Assembly: GCF_964204645.1 (NCBI RefSeq) | Contig: NC_134029.1 | Location: 22,586,450 to 22,650,449, forward strand | Reading direction: 5' to 3' | Length of the DNA stretch: 64,000 nt | DNA from: Tubulanus polymorphus | Lineage: Eukaryota; Nemertea; Palaeonemertea; Tubulaniformes; Tubulanidae | Program-made: the position numbers and the translations under genes | Part shown: piece by piece, positions 14,201-27,243 of the stretch | Layout: every line of letters starts with the position of its first letter | How positions within the stretch are numbered: position 1 is the stretch's first letter | The notes under the pieces: model-generated | The model's database searches: none | What the model saw: only the letters and a program-made list of their open reading frames with translations | What the model was told of the DNA's origin: nothing

Positions 14201-15622
14201 ATCGTAGGCCCCTATTTAACTCGTTCAATTCTGTTGCCTGACATGTGATGGCTGTTAAAAATCTTCCGGCTGAACGCGACTAATTAGAGGCATATTTATT
14301 ACTCATATAATCATTTCACTTTACCGGATTCGAAATAGATTTTTCTGTATAGATTTTAATGATAATTCAACTCAGTTCAGAGTTGGATCAAGTGGATACA
14401 CGAGGAAGGCCTCGAGCCAGGAGTCACTGAGCGCAAAATAGACACGATAACATATATGTAATTACCTGCATAATATCCGATGTCATTATTTGCGTTAATG
14501 TAGCATATTTCTCGGCCAGAGATCATGTGTTTATCCCACACCGCGCGGTAATCCGGATCATGAACTACATCGTACAGGACATCGAGTGATATATCAGGGA
14601 ATGTAGCTAGCACCTGAAAAAAAATCGTTTAGATTTTATACGATTCGAAGGTCGGTCCGAGACACGATAAAAAACGGATCAAAACACGTTCGAGAATATT
14701 CTTGGTGTTTGGAATGAAGCCAAGTTTAAGGGCATTAGATTGTCTCTTAATTTCAGGGGGTTGGAAGAATTATAGGTCCTATATTTTTGTGTTAATTATG
14801 ATGCAAGGCAAAACTGTTAAGGAAATGGTTTCTATTCGAGAATCATAAACAAACACAACACAGTTCACCAGGGTTCACAGTTTGAGAGAGTGTATGAGTA
14901 CTGCCAACTCGAATAGCAAGCATCACATCTACTTTACTTATTACACCATTGATAGCCTAGGGGCCAGTTCAGCTGTAAACTGGTACAACCTTTAACCCTG
15001 GGGCTAACTCAATTGAGAATGTATTAGAGTAAATACCAATCCATAAACCGGGCCCCAGAGCATGGGTTTTTGATACATACAGCAGGGATGAAAAGTTATC
15101 TTAACGACTTGAATTCGAAGAAGGATTAGAGACATTAACTTTTCATCTGCAGATATAACATCAACCAGGAGCATGTCCCGACAAAAACATTCTTGCGCTT
15201 TATCGACTTGACACTTGTCAGTTGGCTGCTATATGACCAGCACTTGCCAAAGTATAGCAAGTCAGCAGCACCAACCAAGCCAAGAACGAAATGACATTTA
15301 TTTTTGTTTTGGATCGATAGGCCCTATTCTAGAACATGATAACAAGTGCCTAATTACAACACTTTTCAGTAGACATGTAGTCTTCTAGGGTTTGTTAGAG
15401 AATATGCCTGTGGTCTGTGGTGACACGCGTTGCCACGACGTCACCCGGTTGGTTGTAAATAGTTACCTTGATTTGTTTCATGTGAGAGTTTTCGGTTTTC
15501 CTCGTCCAAACCTTCGTACTCGATTTCTTATACTCCTCTTTCCAGTCATCGTGCTTAACACAACTGTTCTTAAAATATGCAAAATCGCTATCCTCCGCTA
15601 TTTTTACCTTACCGACCTCCAT
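7124..15622 (-). CDS. STARD10: START-domain lipid-transfer protein, STARD10-like
   Basis: Six minus-strand exons in coding order: 15622-15467, 14613-14466, 10390-10284, 8539-8425, 8035-7983, 7372-7124, giving 275 residues (human STARD10 is about 291). STARD10 moves phosphatidylcholine and phosphatidylethanolamine between membranes. The START domain covers roughly residues 5-225. Recognisable blocks are VKIAEDSDFAYFKN (N-terminus), DVLYDVVHDPDYRAVWDKHM, PLKNRDFVTQRSW, EEFIIMNHSVNHV, YLTGYYVVADG and NRPHWKPWLNP near the end. A Ser/Asp/Glu-rich tail follows, as in STARD10, where the tail is a casein kinase II target (family knowledge). The fifth exon is only 53 nt (KLPHRIVDKGSTIVAPK). The chosen ATG is the only one in frame before an upstream stop. 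Introns of 0.4-4.1 kb carry a TA microsatellite. The start faces PGM2 across 390 bp. PCTP or STARD2 is less likely because of the KPWLNP block and acidic tail. Confidence 0.92.
11148..11238. repeat. TA dinucleotide microsatellite
   Basis: About 45 TA units with one interrupting CA, inside the largest STARD10 intron. Confidence 0.95.
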
Positions 15623-16012
15623 TCTGTTGAAATAGCGACGAGAACCGTATGAATAGCTACTATAAACTGAAGAACGACTGAACAATTAGGAAGGGCTGCT
15701 CCGAGAATATACTTTTCGCGGAAGCGGACTTCAATTCAATTCAACTTCATCGCCTGGCATGCCACAGTAGGAACCCGATCCCATAGGTTCGAATCCGACG
15801 TTTGCCAGTATTTAGATTTGTTTATTTCACGAAAAGCGATAAATAGAAATACATACAAAAAGTAAGAATACATAGATCTTTCATGGATCCTTTGGTTATT
15901 GAATATAAAGCGATTCGTTTTGAACGTTTTGAATTGGTTTCGAAATGACGCGTTTGAGCTACAGAAATCCCGAACACCTCCGGGTTTCCCAAATATTAAA
16001 GAATTGATCAAA
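15623..16012. promoter_or_regulatory. Divergent promoter, STARD10 / PGM2
   Basis: 390 bp between two start codons pointing away from each other. No other coding frame is supported. A short stretch at 15766-15786 resembles a Pol III B box (GGTTCGAATCC) but does not fold as a tRNA. The bidirectional role is inferred from geometry only. Confidence 0.5.
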
Positions 16013-19000
16013 ATGGAGTTCGATACAGGAAATGTCATTCTAGATTCAAAATTGAAAGAGTGGATACTGTGGGACAAGGTATGACTGAATTCATTTTCTC
16101 TTTAAACAATTCCTAACCCAGGGGTGTAACGTGAAAAACCTGCATTAGAAGCCAAAATATTACACTTCATCAATGGCAGTAACAATAAGTATCGACGAAA
16201 ACCGATTTTCATGTTATTCGTTACTACAGATTCTTTTGAATTTTCAGAGCGAAAAAAGCTTGTCGGAAATACAGCAGTTATTGGAAGGTAAAGAATATGA
16301 AGAACTTGAGAAGAGATTATGTAAACGTATGGAATTTGGGACGGCAGGTGAGTTATATAGAATTAACTTGGTCCTGGTCCTGGACCCTGGTCAACTGCTC
16401 AAGTCACTAGTAATGGACTGTGCACAGTATTTTCACATTTAGATGATTTCACAAACCACTTTGTTGGAATAGACCCATCCAATAGCTTATTAACTAACAA
16501 CAATCGGAGTCACTATAACAAAACTGCTATAACTAACAAATTCTTGTTCTATGAATTTCTAGGCCTGCGAGCGAGAATGGGTGCGGGCTACTCAATGATG
16601 AATGATCTGACGATCGTTCAAACTGGGCAGGGATTGGCTTCATATTGTGAGAAAGTTTTCCCGGATATTCATCAAAAAGGAATAATTATTGGATACGACG
16701 CGCGTTACAACAGTTCAAAGTAAGAGATTAAACAAAACTTTTCTAAATTCACTGCGTATTTTTCTGAAAATCACCGACCGAAATACCTTTTTCTCATCCG
16801 TTTAGATTCGCTTGGCTTACTGCAAGTATTTTCCTACAAAAGAAAATTCCAGTCTACTTATTTTCAAGTATAACTCCTACTCCTTTCGTTGTAAGTATAA
16901 AATTCAATCTCATTATCGACTATTTTCTTGTTCTCTGATAGGCCTATATCTTTCTTTTCCGTTCTAGCCTTACGGAGTTCTTCACTATGGCTGTAAAGCA
17001 GGCATCATGGTGACTGCTTCGCATAATCCCAAGGAAGACAATGGATATAAGGTAAGCTCTTAGGCCCTATATATATGTAGTTATTCAATTCAGCTTGGGG
17101 ATATTCTTTAGTCTTCATATCATTATGTAAATCGTTTTTTCTTCTAGGTTTATTGGGACAATGGTTCACAGGTAAGAATTCATTCATTTATTCGTGTATC
17201 TCGCTTTATGTCATTTGGATCTTGGTTTCCTTAGATAAACCATTTGTGGCTGTGAGGAACGATAAAGAGATGTTTGAAATGGTTCTGTCAAAACCCTGTC
17301 GTTGTAAGTTGTAGGTTTAATCTCTCCGCATAATTACAGATAATTCCTCCACATGATTCGGGAATCTCTGCTGAAATACTCGCAAACTTGGAACCTTTAG
17401 AATCGTCGTGGGATACCAGTATCGTGGAAAAAAGCCAACTTTGTAAAGATCCGTACACTACGATAAAAATCAATTATTTTACCGATGTCACAAAACTCTG
17501 TCATCACAAGTAAGTATATTCATGTTGCTTTCAGTGTTATCAAAAATTCATAATAGTCTTTATGAATTTTTGGTGTTATTCATGCCAAATTGAACCTGAA
17601 AACCTTTCCTTTTACTTAAGGGGGCTGAATGGAATGACAAAGGTAAAATTTACCTATACCGCAATGCATGGAGTTGGATGGCATTTCTGCGAAGATTCAT
17701 TCAAAGCTTTTGGGTTGCCTCCGTTTATTCCAGTAACTGAGCAGGTAAATAGTTAATCGTAATCCTCTCTATTTACTGGGGACACATGATTTCTTATTGA
17801 CTATTCACTTTTCTAGGTAGAACCAGATCCTGAATTTCCAACAGTTCCCTTTCCAAACCCCGAAGAAGGGAAAAGCGCATTGGTAAATAATGAATGAATT
17901 TTAGGAACTCAACTTCACTCCTTCTGTTGGGATTTCTTTCGATTAATTCCAGTATTTTTTTCAGAATTTGTCGATATCAACTGCTGATAAGCATGGAAGC
18001 ACTGTTATATTAGCTAATGATCCAGATGCTGATCGTCTTGCAGTCGCTGAAAAACAACCGGAGTCAGTATTCATTGTCATTTCATAGAATTTAGACTCGA
18101 AAAACGATATTGATGTAATTCATTGAAAATGTATCATTTTAGTGGAAGCTGGAAGGTATTTACTGGCAATGAAATCGGAGCTCTTTTAGGATGGTGGATG
18201 TTCAGATGTTTCAAAGAAATAAATCCCGGTTCATTTGGTATGAAACATTTTAAACGAAGAGACAAGCATCGTGTTTCATTGTCTACTCGATGATGATTAA
18301 AAATACTTGCATTCTAGGACCTGATGTTTACATGTTATCGAGCACGGTATCATCTGCTATTCTGAAGTCTATTGCTAGTAAGGAAGGATTCAGTTTTGAA
18401 GTAAGCATGTATAACAAGTTGTCAGATTTCTTAGTTTCTGCCAAAAGTTTCTTTCAGTTGGTATTTTGTCTATTTTCAGGACACGCTGACAGGTTTTAAG
18501 TGGATGGGAAATCGAGCCGATGAGTTGATCAAAGATGGAAAAACGGTTCTGTTCGCTTTCGAGGAAGCCATTGGTAAATGCTTTGAGGCAACTACAGTGG
18601 AACCTCGTTATTACGGACTTCATAGGACCAGATAATCTGTTTAGATAGTTCGTTATATCCAGTATAGAATTTATCAAATTTTCTTGGTAAAAAATTCTAT
18701 ATTTGTTATATCCTATGAATTCAAGTTTGTTCCAACGAGGCCCAAATCAAATCTGAATTATTCCCGATAAGATAATCTAAAGCTTCAATTCTGAACTTGT
18801 TAAGGTTTTATGTGCGGAACTAATGTGCTGGATAAAGATGGCGTCAGTGCTTGTGCTGTTATGGCCGAGATGGCTACATGGTTAGAAGATAACGGGTTAA
18901 CGTTAACCCAGAAACTGAATGAAATTTATACGACGTAAGACGAATTTCCTCTAGCACACCCCCCGAGATTTCCGTAGTTGGTTCCATCGACAAATTTTAA

Positions 19001-19689
19001 ATATTTTCAGTTATGGGCACCACAAGAGCAACAATTCTTATTTCATTTGTCATCATAAACCAACGATCGACTCATTATTTAGCCGCCTTCGAAATTTTAG
19101 TGGAGAAAATACTGTAAGGATATAGTATCCCGAATTTTGAATCCAATCACGATATTTTTGTGGTTCTTGCGTGTAAATGATGTTTGTTTTATTCTTCAGT
19201 ATCCCACGCACATGGGAAAATATGCTATTAAATCCATTCGAGATTTAACGACTGGTTTCGATAACAATTTCTCTGATAATCGTGCTGTAAGTTCGACCAC
19301 ATATTTGGTAATAGCTTTTCTACAAATGTCTTCCAACTCACTGAAATTCACTATTGATTATATTTTTGTAGAGATTACCTGTTAGTAAATCCAGTCATAT
19401 GATCACATTTCAATTTGAGAATGGATGCGTACTGACCCTACGTACGAGCGGGACTGAACCAAAAATCAAATTCTACACGGAGTTCTGCGCCGATCCCAGT
19501 AAAAAGTAAGTCGTATGTCGAGGCGAAAAGCGATTCGAAAACAATTCGTAATCCGAGCCTGATTATATCTTTATCTCGTATAGTTTAAATCCTGATGACG
19601 TGGTACAAGAACTGGAACTAATGGTGAAAGCGTTGATCGACGATTTCCTTCAACCGGAAAAGAATAATTTGATCTGGCGAAAATCTTAA
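16013..19689 (+). CDS. PGM2: Phosphoglucomutase-2 / phosphopentomutase (alpha-D-phosphohexomutase family)
   Basis: Eighteen exons: 16013-16078, 16248-16347, 16563-16719, 16806-16890, 16968-17051, 17148-17171, 17340-17509, 17621-17744, 17817-17882, 17965-18062, 18143-18237, 18318-18400, 18480-18573, 18805-18934, 19011-19113, 19200-19286, 19372-19505, 19584-19689. They give 601 residues (human PGM2 is about 612). The cytosolic enzyme interconverts ribose- or deoxyribose-1-phosphate and the 5-phosphate, and more weakly glucose-1-P and -6-P. Landmarks in order: [14 protein letters not shown], the phosphoserine loop TASHNPK with the catalytic Ser, the metal loop DPDADR, the sugar-binding FEEAIG, and the phosphate-binding [10 protein letters not shown] near the end. 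All are intact, so the protein should be active. Exon 6 is only 24 nt. The close paralog PGM2L1 (glucose-1,6-bisphosphate synthase) appears vertebrate-specific, so the ancestral PGM2 name fits. Confidence 0.95.
18592..18745. repeat. MITE-like inverted-repeat relic in PGM2 intron
   Basis: The sequence starts ACAGTGGAACCTCGTTATTACGGA and contains the motif GTTCGTTATATCCAGTATA, also found at 25372-25530 and in a better-preserved element at 62081-62250. It lies in the intron between exons 13 and 14. Confidence 0.5.
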
Positions 19690-19789
19690 AATATATACTG
19701 TATACCGGTATATGTATGTGTAGATAATTATGATCTCAAGACTATTATCCTCAATGTGCTATAAAGTCTATACGTTTCAACATTTTCGC

Positions 19790-20078
19790 TTAACCCTTTC
19801 AGTGCTGACTAATTAATACCCTATAGTGCTAGAGAAAATTTGAAAATTCTAAAAAATTCCACCCTAGTGTGTTGAACAATGAGAATACCACTATAGTGCG
19901 TCTACACCGCAGTGCGGTGTATTGTTAGTTACTAGTATTTCACTATGTTTGACACTTGCTGCCATTTTTCAATAGAGATAATTACAAATTACATCAATAC
20001 ACCGCAGTGCGGTGTACTAGCAAAATCCATCACTGATTTATACACCGCACTGCGGTGTAGACGCACTGAAAGGGTTAA
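19790..20078 (-). mobile_element. Intact piggyBac-like MITE
   Basis: 289 bp with perfect terminal inverted repeats TTAACCCTTTCAGTGC / GCACTGAAAGGGTTAA, including TTAA at both ends, the target site used by piggyBac-type transposases. It has no coding capacity. Inside are three copies of the palindrome ACACCGC(A/T)GTGCGGTGTA type (near 19904-19921, 19999-20016 and 20041-20058). A diverged copy lies at 3729-4013 in the opposite orientation. Confidence 0.85.
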
Positions 20079-20670
20079 TGGAATGTGGTGTTGTTGATAT
20101 TTACATATATCTTTGTGGTTGTTAACTGTTTTTGATTTTCTTACATACCGTATTATTGTTGGTGTAGATTGCATTTTTATAGATTTCCCCGGTATAGTAT
20201 GATCGATACACGACAATCTTATGAGTCTCAGCCTCGCTGCACTCCTAAAAAAAGGCTACCGATGATTCTATTTTCATACGTACTTAGTCTTCCGTTATAT
20301 TTATTAAATGCGATCAAATTTCTTAAACTCTGAATTTCCATCGAAAAGTATACACATCAGCAACATTCCTTTAAAATGAGTTTAAGTAAATAACAGTATT
20401 CTTAGGAATAGATACGTTGTAATTAACTGTACTAAGATAACATGTATCCTAACAAAATGTTTTAACTTCTGTATTATGTATCCTATGTCACCGTTAGCCA
20501 GGACCCGGTTTGCCTGTGAGGAGTTTAGATTTGACTCGGAGTTAACTCACTGATAATCGTAGCTCGCGGTAAACTCCTACTCATTCCTGTGGTACAGGAT
20601 CCAGTAGGTTTGATATGTGGTTGTTTTCAATTCATGCGATGTGATAATGTTAAATCATCTTGAAATGTTA

Positions 20671-20676
20671 TTTATT
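20671..20676 (-). terminator. Probable PDZD11 polyadenylation signal
   Basis: AATAAA on the minus strand, 100 nt after the PDZD11 stop. Confidence 0.5.
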
Positions 20677-20775
20677 TCATTAGATATATATATAAAAGTT
20701 TACAATTCATCAACGAATGCTTTTGACTGTCAGTATTCTCTGGCAGTGATATGTGAAGTAAAACTATAATTTCAA

Positions 20776-21586
20776 TCAATCTTGCGACATCATTTTTTGC
20801 TGCTGCTGTTTTTGTTGTAATGACTGCAGAAACCTTGTTTTATCATATGTCCGTTGATAGGCTGAAATGTGAAATAAAATTCTATAACTTAAGATAAAAT
20901 TTGTCAGTTTTGAATCAATGGAAATTCATTCGTACCATAAGGGAAATACCTAACGATCATTTCTATGTTCGTATTCATCTTTAGAATTCGCACAGCCTAA
21001 TAGACAAAATAATGTGATTGAATATATTATTCTAATCATTCTGATTGATCTCTTGATGAAATGGTTCAGTTATTTTACCTCTGAATGTGCGATATTCTCA
21101 AAACTCTGGTCGTTCACTGACATTATCTGATCACCTTGTCTCAATCCAAGTTTTTCCAGTCCACTTCCCGGTACGACTTTAGAGATGAAGACACCGCAGT
21201 GAAATTCTTTTCCGCCTCTTACATTAAATCCCAGCTGGAAATAAGAGAAGTTGAGTTACAGAATCTGTATCAGTTGTAGACATAAAGGGAAGCCAAATCG
21301 GCCTACATACCTGGTCAGATGCTTTGCTCCGTTTCAAAAATACTGTCCTCGGTAAAAACTGATGTATGTTGCTCTCATATGTCGGGTTATTTTCACGCTT
21401 GAATTAAGATGGATATGATTAAGAGTTTTTGAACAGTAAATTAAATACTCATCGAGGTGAAGTCGAGGATGAATTGATTTTGTCAGCTTTTCTCCCAGTA
21501 ATTACCTGGTGCGATGGAATCCATGCAGGTGGATGCTCATACGGTGGTAAATCAGCTTTAATCAATTCTCTATGTGAGGGATACAT
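20776..21586 (-). CDS. PDZD11: PDZ domain-containing protein 11
   Basis: Five minus-strand exons in coding order: 21586-21506, 21397-21311, 21234-21079, 20996-20936, 20861-20776. They encode 156 residues (human about 140). The first exon carries the family's PPYEHPPAWIPSHQ segment (ENPPAWIPPHERV in human). The second has the QFLPRTVFLK lead-in. A single PDZ domain spans about residues 46-130, with carboxylate-binding loop LGFNVRGG and the block GLEKLGLRQGDQIMSVND. The C-terminal tail is Gln-rich and longer than in vertebrates. PDZD11 is a cytosolic adaptor that binds C-termini of membrane proteins (plasma-membrane Ca-ATPases, the Menkes ATPase, multivitamin transporter) and PLEKHA7. All phases close. 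It is transcribed divergently from RPS3A. Confidence 0.93.
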
Positions 21587-21900
21587 TTCAATTAGTCAAA
21601 GTTTTAGCAGCGCTTCATTTTTGACAGCTGTTTGTTTACAGCGGAAAGGGTCTTATTTCCGGTAACATACACGATCGCCCTCTAGTGTCGAATACAGATA
21701 GCACTAAAGGTTTTTCTAAAAATATTGATCTCAAAACGGAAATTGTATACATTGATATACCGGTAATATACTCTTCGATAAAAATTAATTTCATAATAGC
21801 CAAATGTGATGACTTTGTCTGAATAAATCCTACTTGGATTGGATTGTCCCCATTCTGCAGCGCCCTCCAACGGACTTTCTCTTCACTAACCGAGTCAATC
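21587..21900. promoter_or_regulatory. Divergent promoter, PDZD11 / RPS3A
   Basis: 314 bp between opposed start codons. It contains CGCCCTCTAGTGTCG at 21676-21690, similar to the CTCF core, and a pyrimidine run TTTCTCTTCACTAACC just before the RPS3A ATG that could carry a TOP-type transcription start, as expected for a ribosomal protein gene. Both assignments are inferred from sequence alone. Confidence 0.55.
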
Positions 21901-24148
<2,248 letters not shown>

Positions 24149-24161
24149 TTTGTCAATGGGA

Positions 24162-24167
24162 AATAAA
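24162..24167 (+). terminator. RPS3A polyadenylation signal
   Basis: AATAAA 14 nt after the stop codon, consistent with the very short 3' UTRs of ribosomal protein mRNAs. Confidence 0.75.
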
Positions 24168-24449
24168 ATGTTTATATGATTCCCGTGGAGAAATTTGTTC
24201 TTGAATTTTCTGTTGATGATGATGATGATGATGATTTCAGAAATTACCCAGACTTGGTATATATCAATCTCTCGACCTGTGTCTAGAATGGTCAAAATCC
24301 TGGATGGGAGCTGCAAACAATACCCTAGGCTCGAAGTGGATGGAAAATACCCAGTAGGTTGGATCTCAATCAGTTTGTATAAAAATGTTATCATTTTTTT
24401 AGATCCCAGATGAATATAAAAATACCATGCAGGTTATTTACTAAGGCCA

Positions 24450-24660
24450 AAAAAAATTGATACCTTGTTTCTCCGCTCTGCTGAGCTTAAATGTTGACCC
24501 GGCCGGCCGCCTATCTACCCTATACATTACTTTTTTTAAAATCGTGATCAATTTCACCATAACAGACCCGGCCGCTATAGAAATGAACTGTTTATAAATT
24601 TAATCATATTTTACAAAAATGACCCGGCCGCTGCGGAGAAACAAGGTATCATTTTTGTTT
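24450..24660. mobile_element. Foldback/MITE-like element with GGCCGG-rich core
   Basis: Terminal inverted repeats of 19 bp are perfect (TGATACCTTGTTTCTCCGC at 24458-24476 and its complement at 24633-24651), extending imperfectly through flanking A/T runs. The motif GACCCGGCCG occurs three times inside. There is no coding capacity. Confidence 0.7.
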
Positions 24661-25371
24661 AGCCTAAAGGATCATGGAAAAATAGAAGTGGGTGTATCGA
24701 TCTGTGAAATCAATACATGTACTAAGCAGAAGTGTTTTACTCCCTCTCTGACCAAGTATTAGTATGTAGGATTAGGACATTTTTACACTCCATTTCTATG
24801 GTACATGGAGGAAGACGTATACAAGTCTAAGTATACAATATTTGCAATTAACAAAGTATAAACGTGTATGTCGGAATCACATTTGCGTGACGTCCTGGCG
24901 ATACATACTATAGAAATGATCCCTAGAATCGGCAAGTGCTGCCCCCACACACCGATGACGGTGAATACGTGAACTAACTTCATGAATCGCATGCCAGAGT
25001 AGCGATTTCATTTTTTCAGTAGACCGGCATCAGCATACCGTATACACACATTTATCGTTAGACGTAGAAGATGTAGTCAAGAGAATGGTATTCGAATGCC
25101 TTCGATTTTCAAATGAATGAATTTACAACAAATTATCTGTATTACTAAAAACTGTAATGAACTGTATTCATATTTGTATTGCTACATGGATTTCTAGGCT
25201 TTTGAGCAATGAAGGCATAATTACCCTACCCCCCCCCCCCTAGACTAGTTTTAGTCAGAGTTAAATGGTTGTTAATTTCCAGGCAAGTCGCTGCATTTGT
25301 TACGGTGTGATTTTCATTCACTTAGTATACATACGGATACTTGTGTCAGCGGAAGGCAATTGTAAAAAGAT

Positions 25372-25530
25372 CATTACACCGCGCAACCTCGTATAACGAA
25401 CTCGGATATAACAAATAATAAAGATTTTCGTCCCAAGTAAGAAAACTTAATTAATTTCATACTGGATATAACGAACTTCGGTTATAAGGACTATATTTGC
25501 TGGCCCCGTAAGCGGTTCTTAGGTTCCAGT
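25372..25530. repeat. MITE-like relic
   Basis: Contains CAACCTCGTATAACGAACTC and TTTCATACTGGATATAACGA, shared with the element at 62081-62250 and partly with 18592-18745. The ends are poorly preserved. Confidence 0.5.
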
Positions 25531-25980
25531 ATCATGGCCTTGATAATTGTGACAAAGAAATAAGATACGGATTTCGCCGTTTGACTGAGATAATCGTACA
25601 GAACTACCGTAGCGATTGGGAAATTAGAGTGAAAATATAGCTGCAAAGCAGCGATAACGGGTTTTTAGAATCCTTTCAACGGTCAACACGCAAGGTCGAC
25701 AAACAGTCAATTATACCTACTTGAAACGTTATCAGTAGACCAATGATCAAGTGGTGGACTATGGTTCTTGCATGGCATTGGTCTACTGGTAAGCACGATA
25801 ACGTCTACGTACGAGACGCGGTTCGATCCCAGCGAGTCCTATATGCGTAAACAACCAGTCGAGTACTAATAAACACTAGTTTCAAAATAAAGCGTTAATA
25901 AATTATTAGTTTATTGTATCTAAAATAAAATTGACATTGTATCTAAAATACAATTGACACACACCACAAGCACACGTATA

Positions 25981-26091
25981 CTAGTCAGTAACCTGTCTGT
26001 GGTTTAGTTTCACGATCAGATATTTTCACAAACCACATATAAGGTTGGTATAATCCGATTATAAAAAGCTTACCACCAACGATTAGGTAAC
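25981..26091 (-). repeat. Dispersed repeat, copy B
   Basis: Reverse-complement copy of 86-187 with small indels. Confidence 0.7.
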
Positions 26092-26508
26092 GTATGGCGG
26101 ATACCCGAACATGCTGAAGATACACGTTCAGCCGGATGTGTGTGATAATGGTACGTGAATTGACAAAACATTTATCACGTTACATTGTTGTGATGACTAA
26201 TTTCTTCAATGATCTTGAAATAGGGAATCATCCTCTTATATTGATAAATTTTGACTATATGACCTGTCAAAACGTCAAATAAATATATCAGTTCAAGGAA
26301 ATGTATACGCAATCGTTTTTTCTTCGTATTGATTTTGTACTTTCATCTGATATTCTTTTCTTATGTATGAACCTTATTTACATTATCAGTTTGCATGATT
26401 TTCTAGAGTTCAATAACCTTAGATGATATTGCAATACAGATGCATGCATCACCGGGAGACTGGTAACACTGCGCTATTGACGTCGGGGCGGCTCCAAAAG
26501 TTCACATA

Positions 26509-26615
26509 CTCCCTCGGCAGGGATTCCAACCTGATGGTATCGCTACCTGGCCACAACACGAACCGTGGCAATCTCGGTGCCATCAGGTTCGAATCCCAGC
26601 CGGGTGAGGATGACT
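26509..26615. repeat. SINE-like Pol III-related repeat, inverted unit
   Basis: CCATCAGGTTCGAATCCC (26580-26597) has a Pol III B-box core (GGTTCGAATCC). An inverted copy (GGGATTCCAACCTGATGG) lies 45 bp upstream at 26520-26537. CTCCCTCGGCAGG and the B-box block recur at 32909-32952. No cloverleaf can be folded, so this is not a functional tRNA. Confidence 0.5.
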
Positions 26616-27243
26616 AGGGAGGAGCACTAAAGAAGTTGGACCCACAATCCCGGGACAAGAAGGAGAACATTATTCCAGAAACAATGCGCTAAAAAGGCTC
26701 GGTCCAGAATTTCTCCCTGACACTTTTGGGGAGCACGTGACCCGGTGCTCTAAATCCGCCCCTGCACGTCGTACACTTTGTTGATCACAGTTGATATTTT
26801 TTCACCATACGTCAATCAATCTCGAACTGAATAGCATCAATATATCATATATAAAAATCTTTATTCGGTACAAACAATTGAAGTGGATTGATTTGCACCA
26901 AAGTATTATCAAAATCACAGTCTTCAATCAGTGCGTCATACGCAAAGTTACACTGACTCAACACATTTTTGAGCGCTTTTCGTCAAGCTAGAATTAACGC
27001 GTGCATAAGTTAATTGTTTAAGCCGACGATTTCGGGCCTAACCCACTGACACCGGGATTTATTCAGAAAATAAAAGAATATATACATGTATGTCTAATCA
27101 CAACATTTTGGTCATGGGTGGCGCTGGTTGCGTTTTCTCCAGCTTACTCTTATTCTACGAAAATAGATTATTTATGTAGAATTACTTAGTTATGTTGGTT
27201 TATATAACAGCGTTCAAAATATACAATGTCTGTGAGGTCTTAT

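Larger units (their letters stand above)
19690..20775. other. 3' intergenic region between convergent PGM2 and PDZD11
   Basis: Holds the 3' UTRs of the two convergent genes and the intact MITE at 19790-20078, only 100 nt after the PGM2 stop and therefore probably inside its 3' UTR. No clear PGM2 AATAAA was seen before the element. An ATTAAA at 20303-20308 is possible. Confidence 0.6.
24149..27243. other. Repeat-rich intergenic region
   Basis: No exon recognised. It holds a TGA trinucleotide run (24213-24234), a foldback element (24450-24660), a C12 tract (25229-25240), a MITE-like relic (25372-25530), a 20-bp tandem duplication around 25916-25958, dispersed repeat copy B (25981-26091) and a Pol III-related inverted unit (26509-26615). 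Confidence 0.6.

Noticed and set aside
15755-15790. GGTTCGAATCC B-box-like sequence between STARD10 and PGM2
   Set aside because: The flanks do not pair into a T arm or acceptor stem. Kept only as a note on the promoter region.
25770-25835. tRNA-like sequence with A-box (TGGTCTACTGG) and B-box (GGTTCGATCCC)
   Set aside because: The acceptor and T stems do not pair, so no functional tRNA; probably a tRNA-derived repeat remnant.
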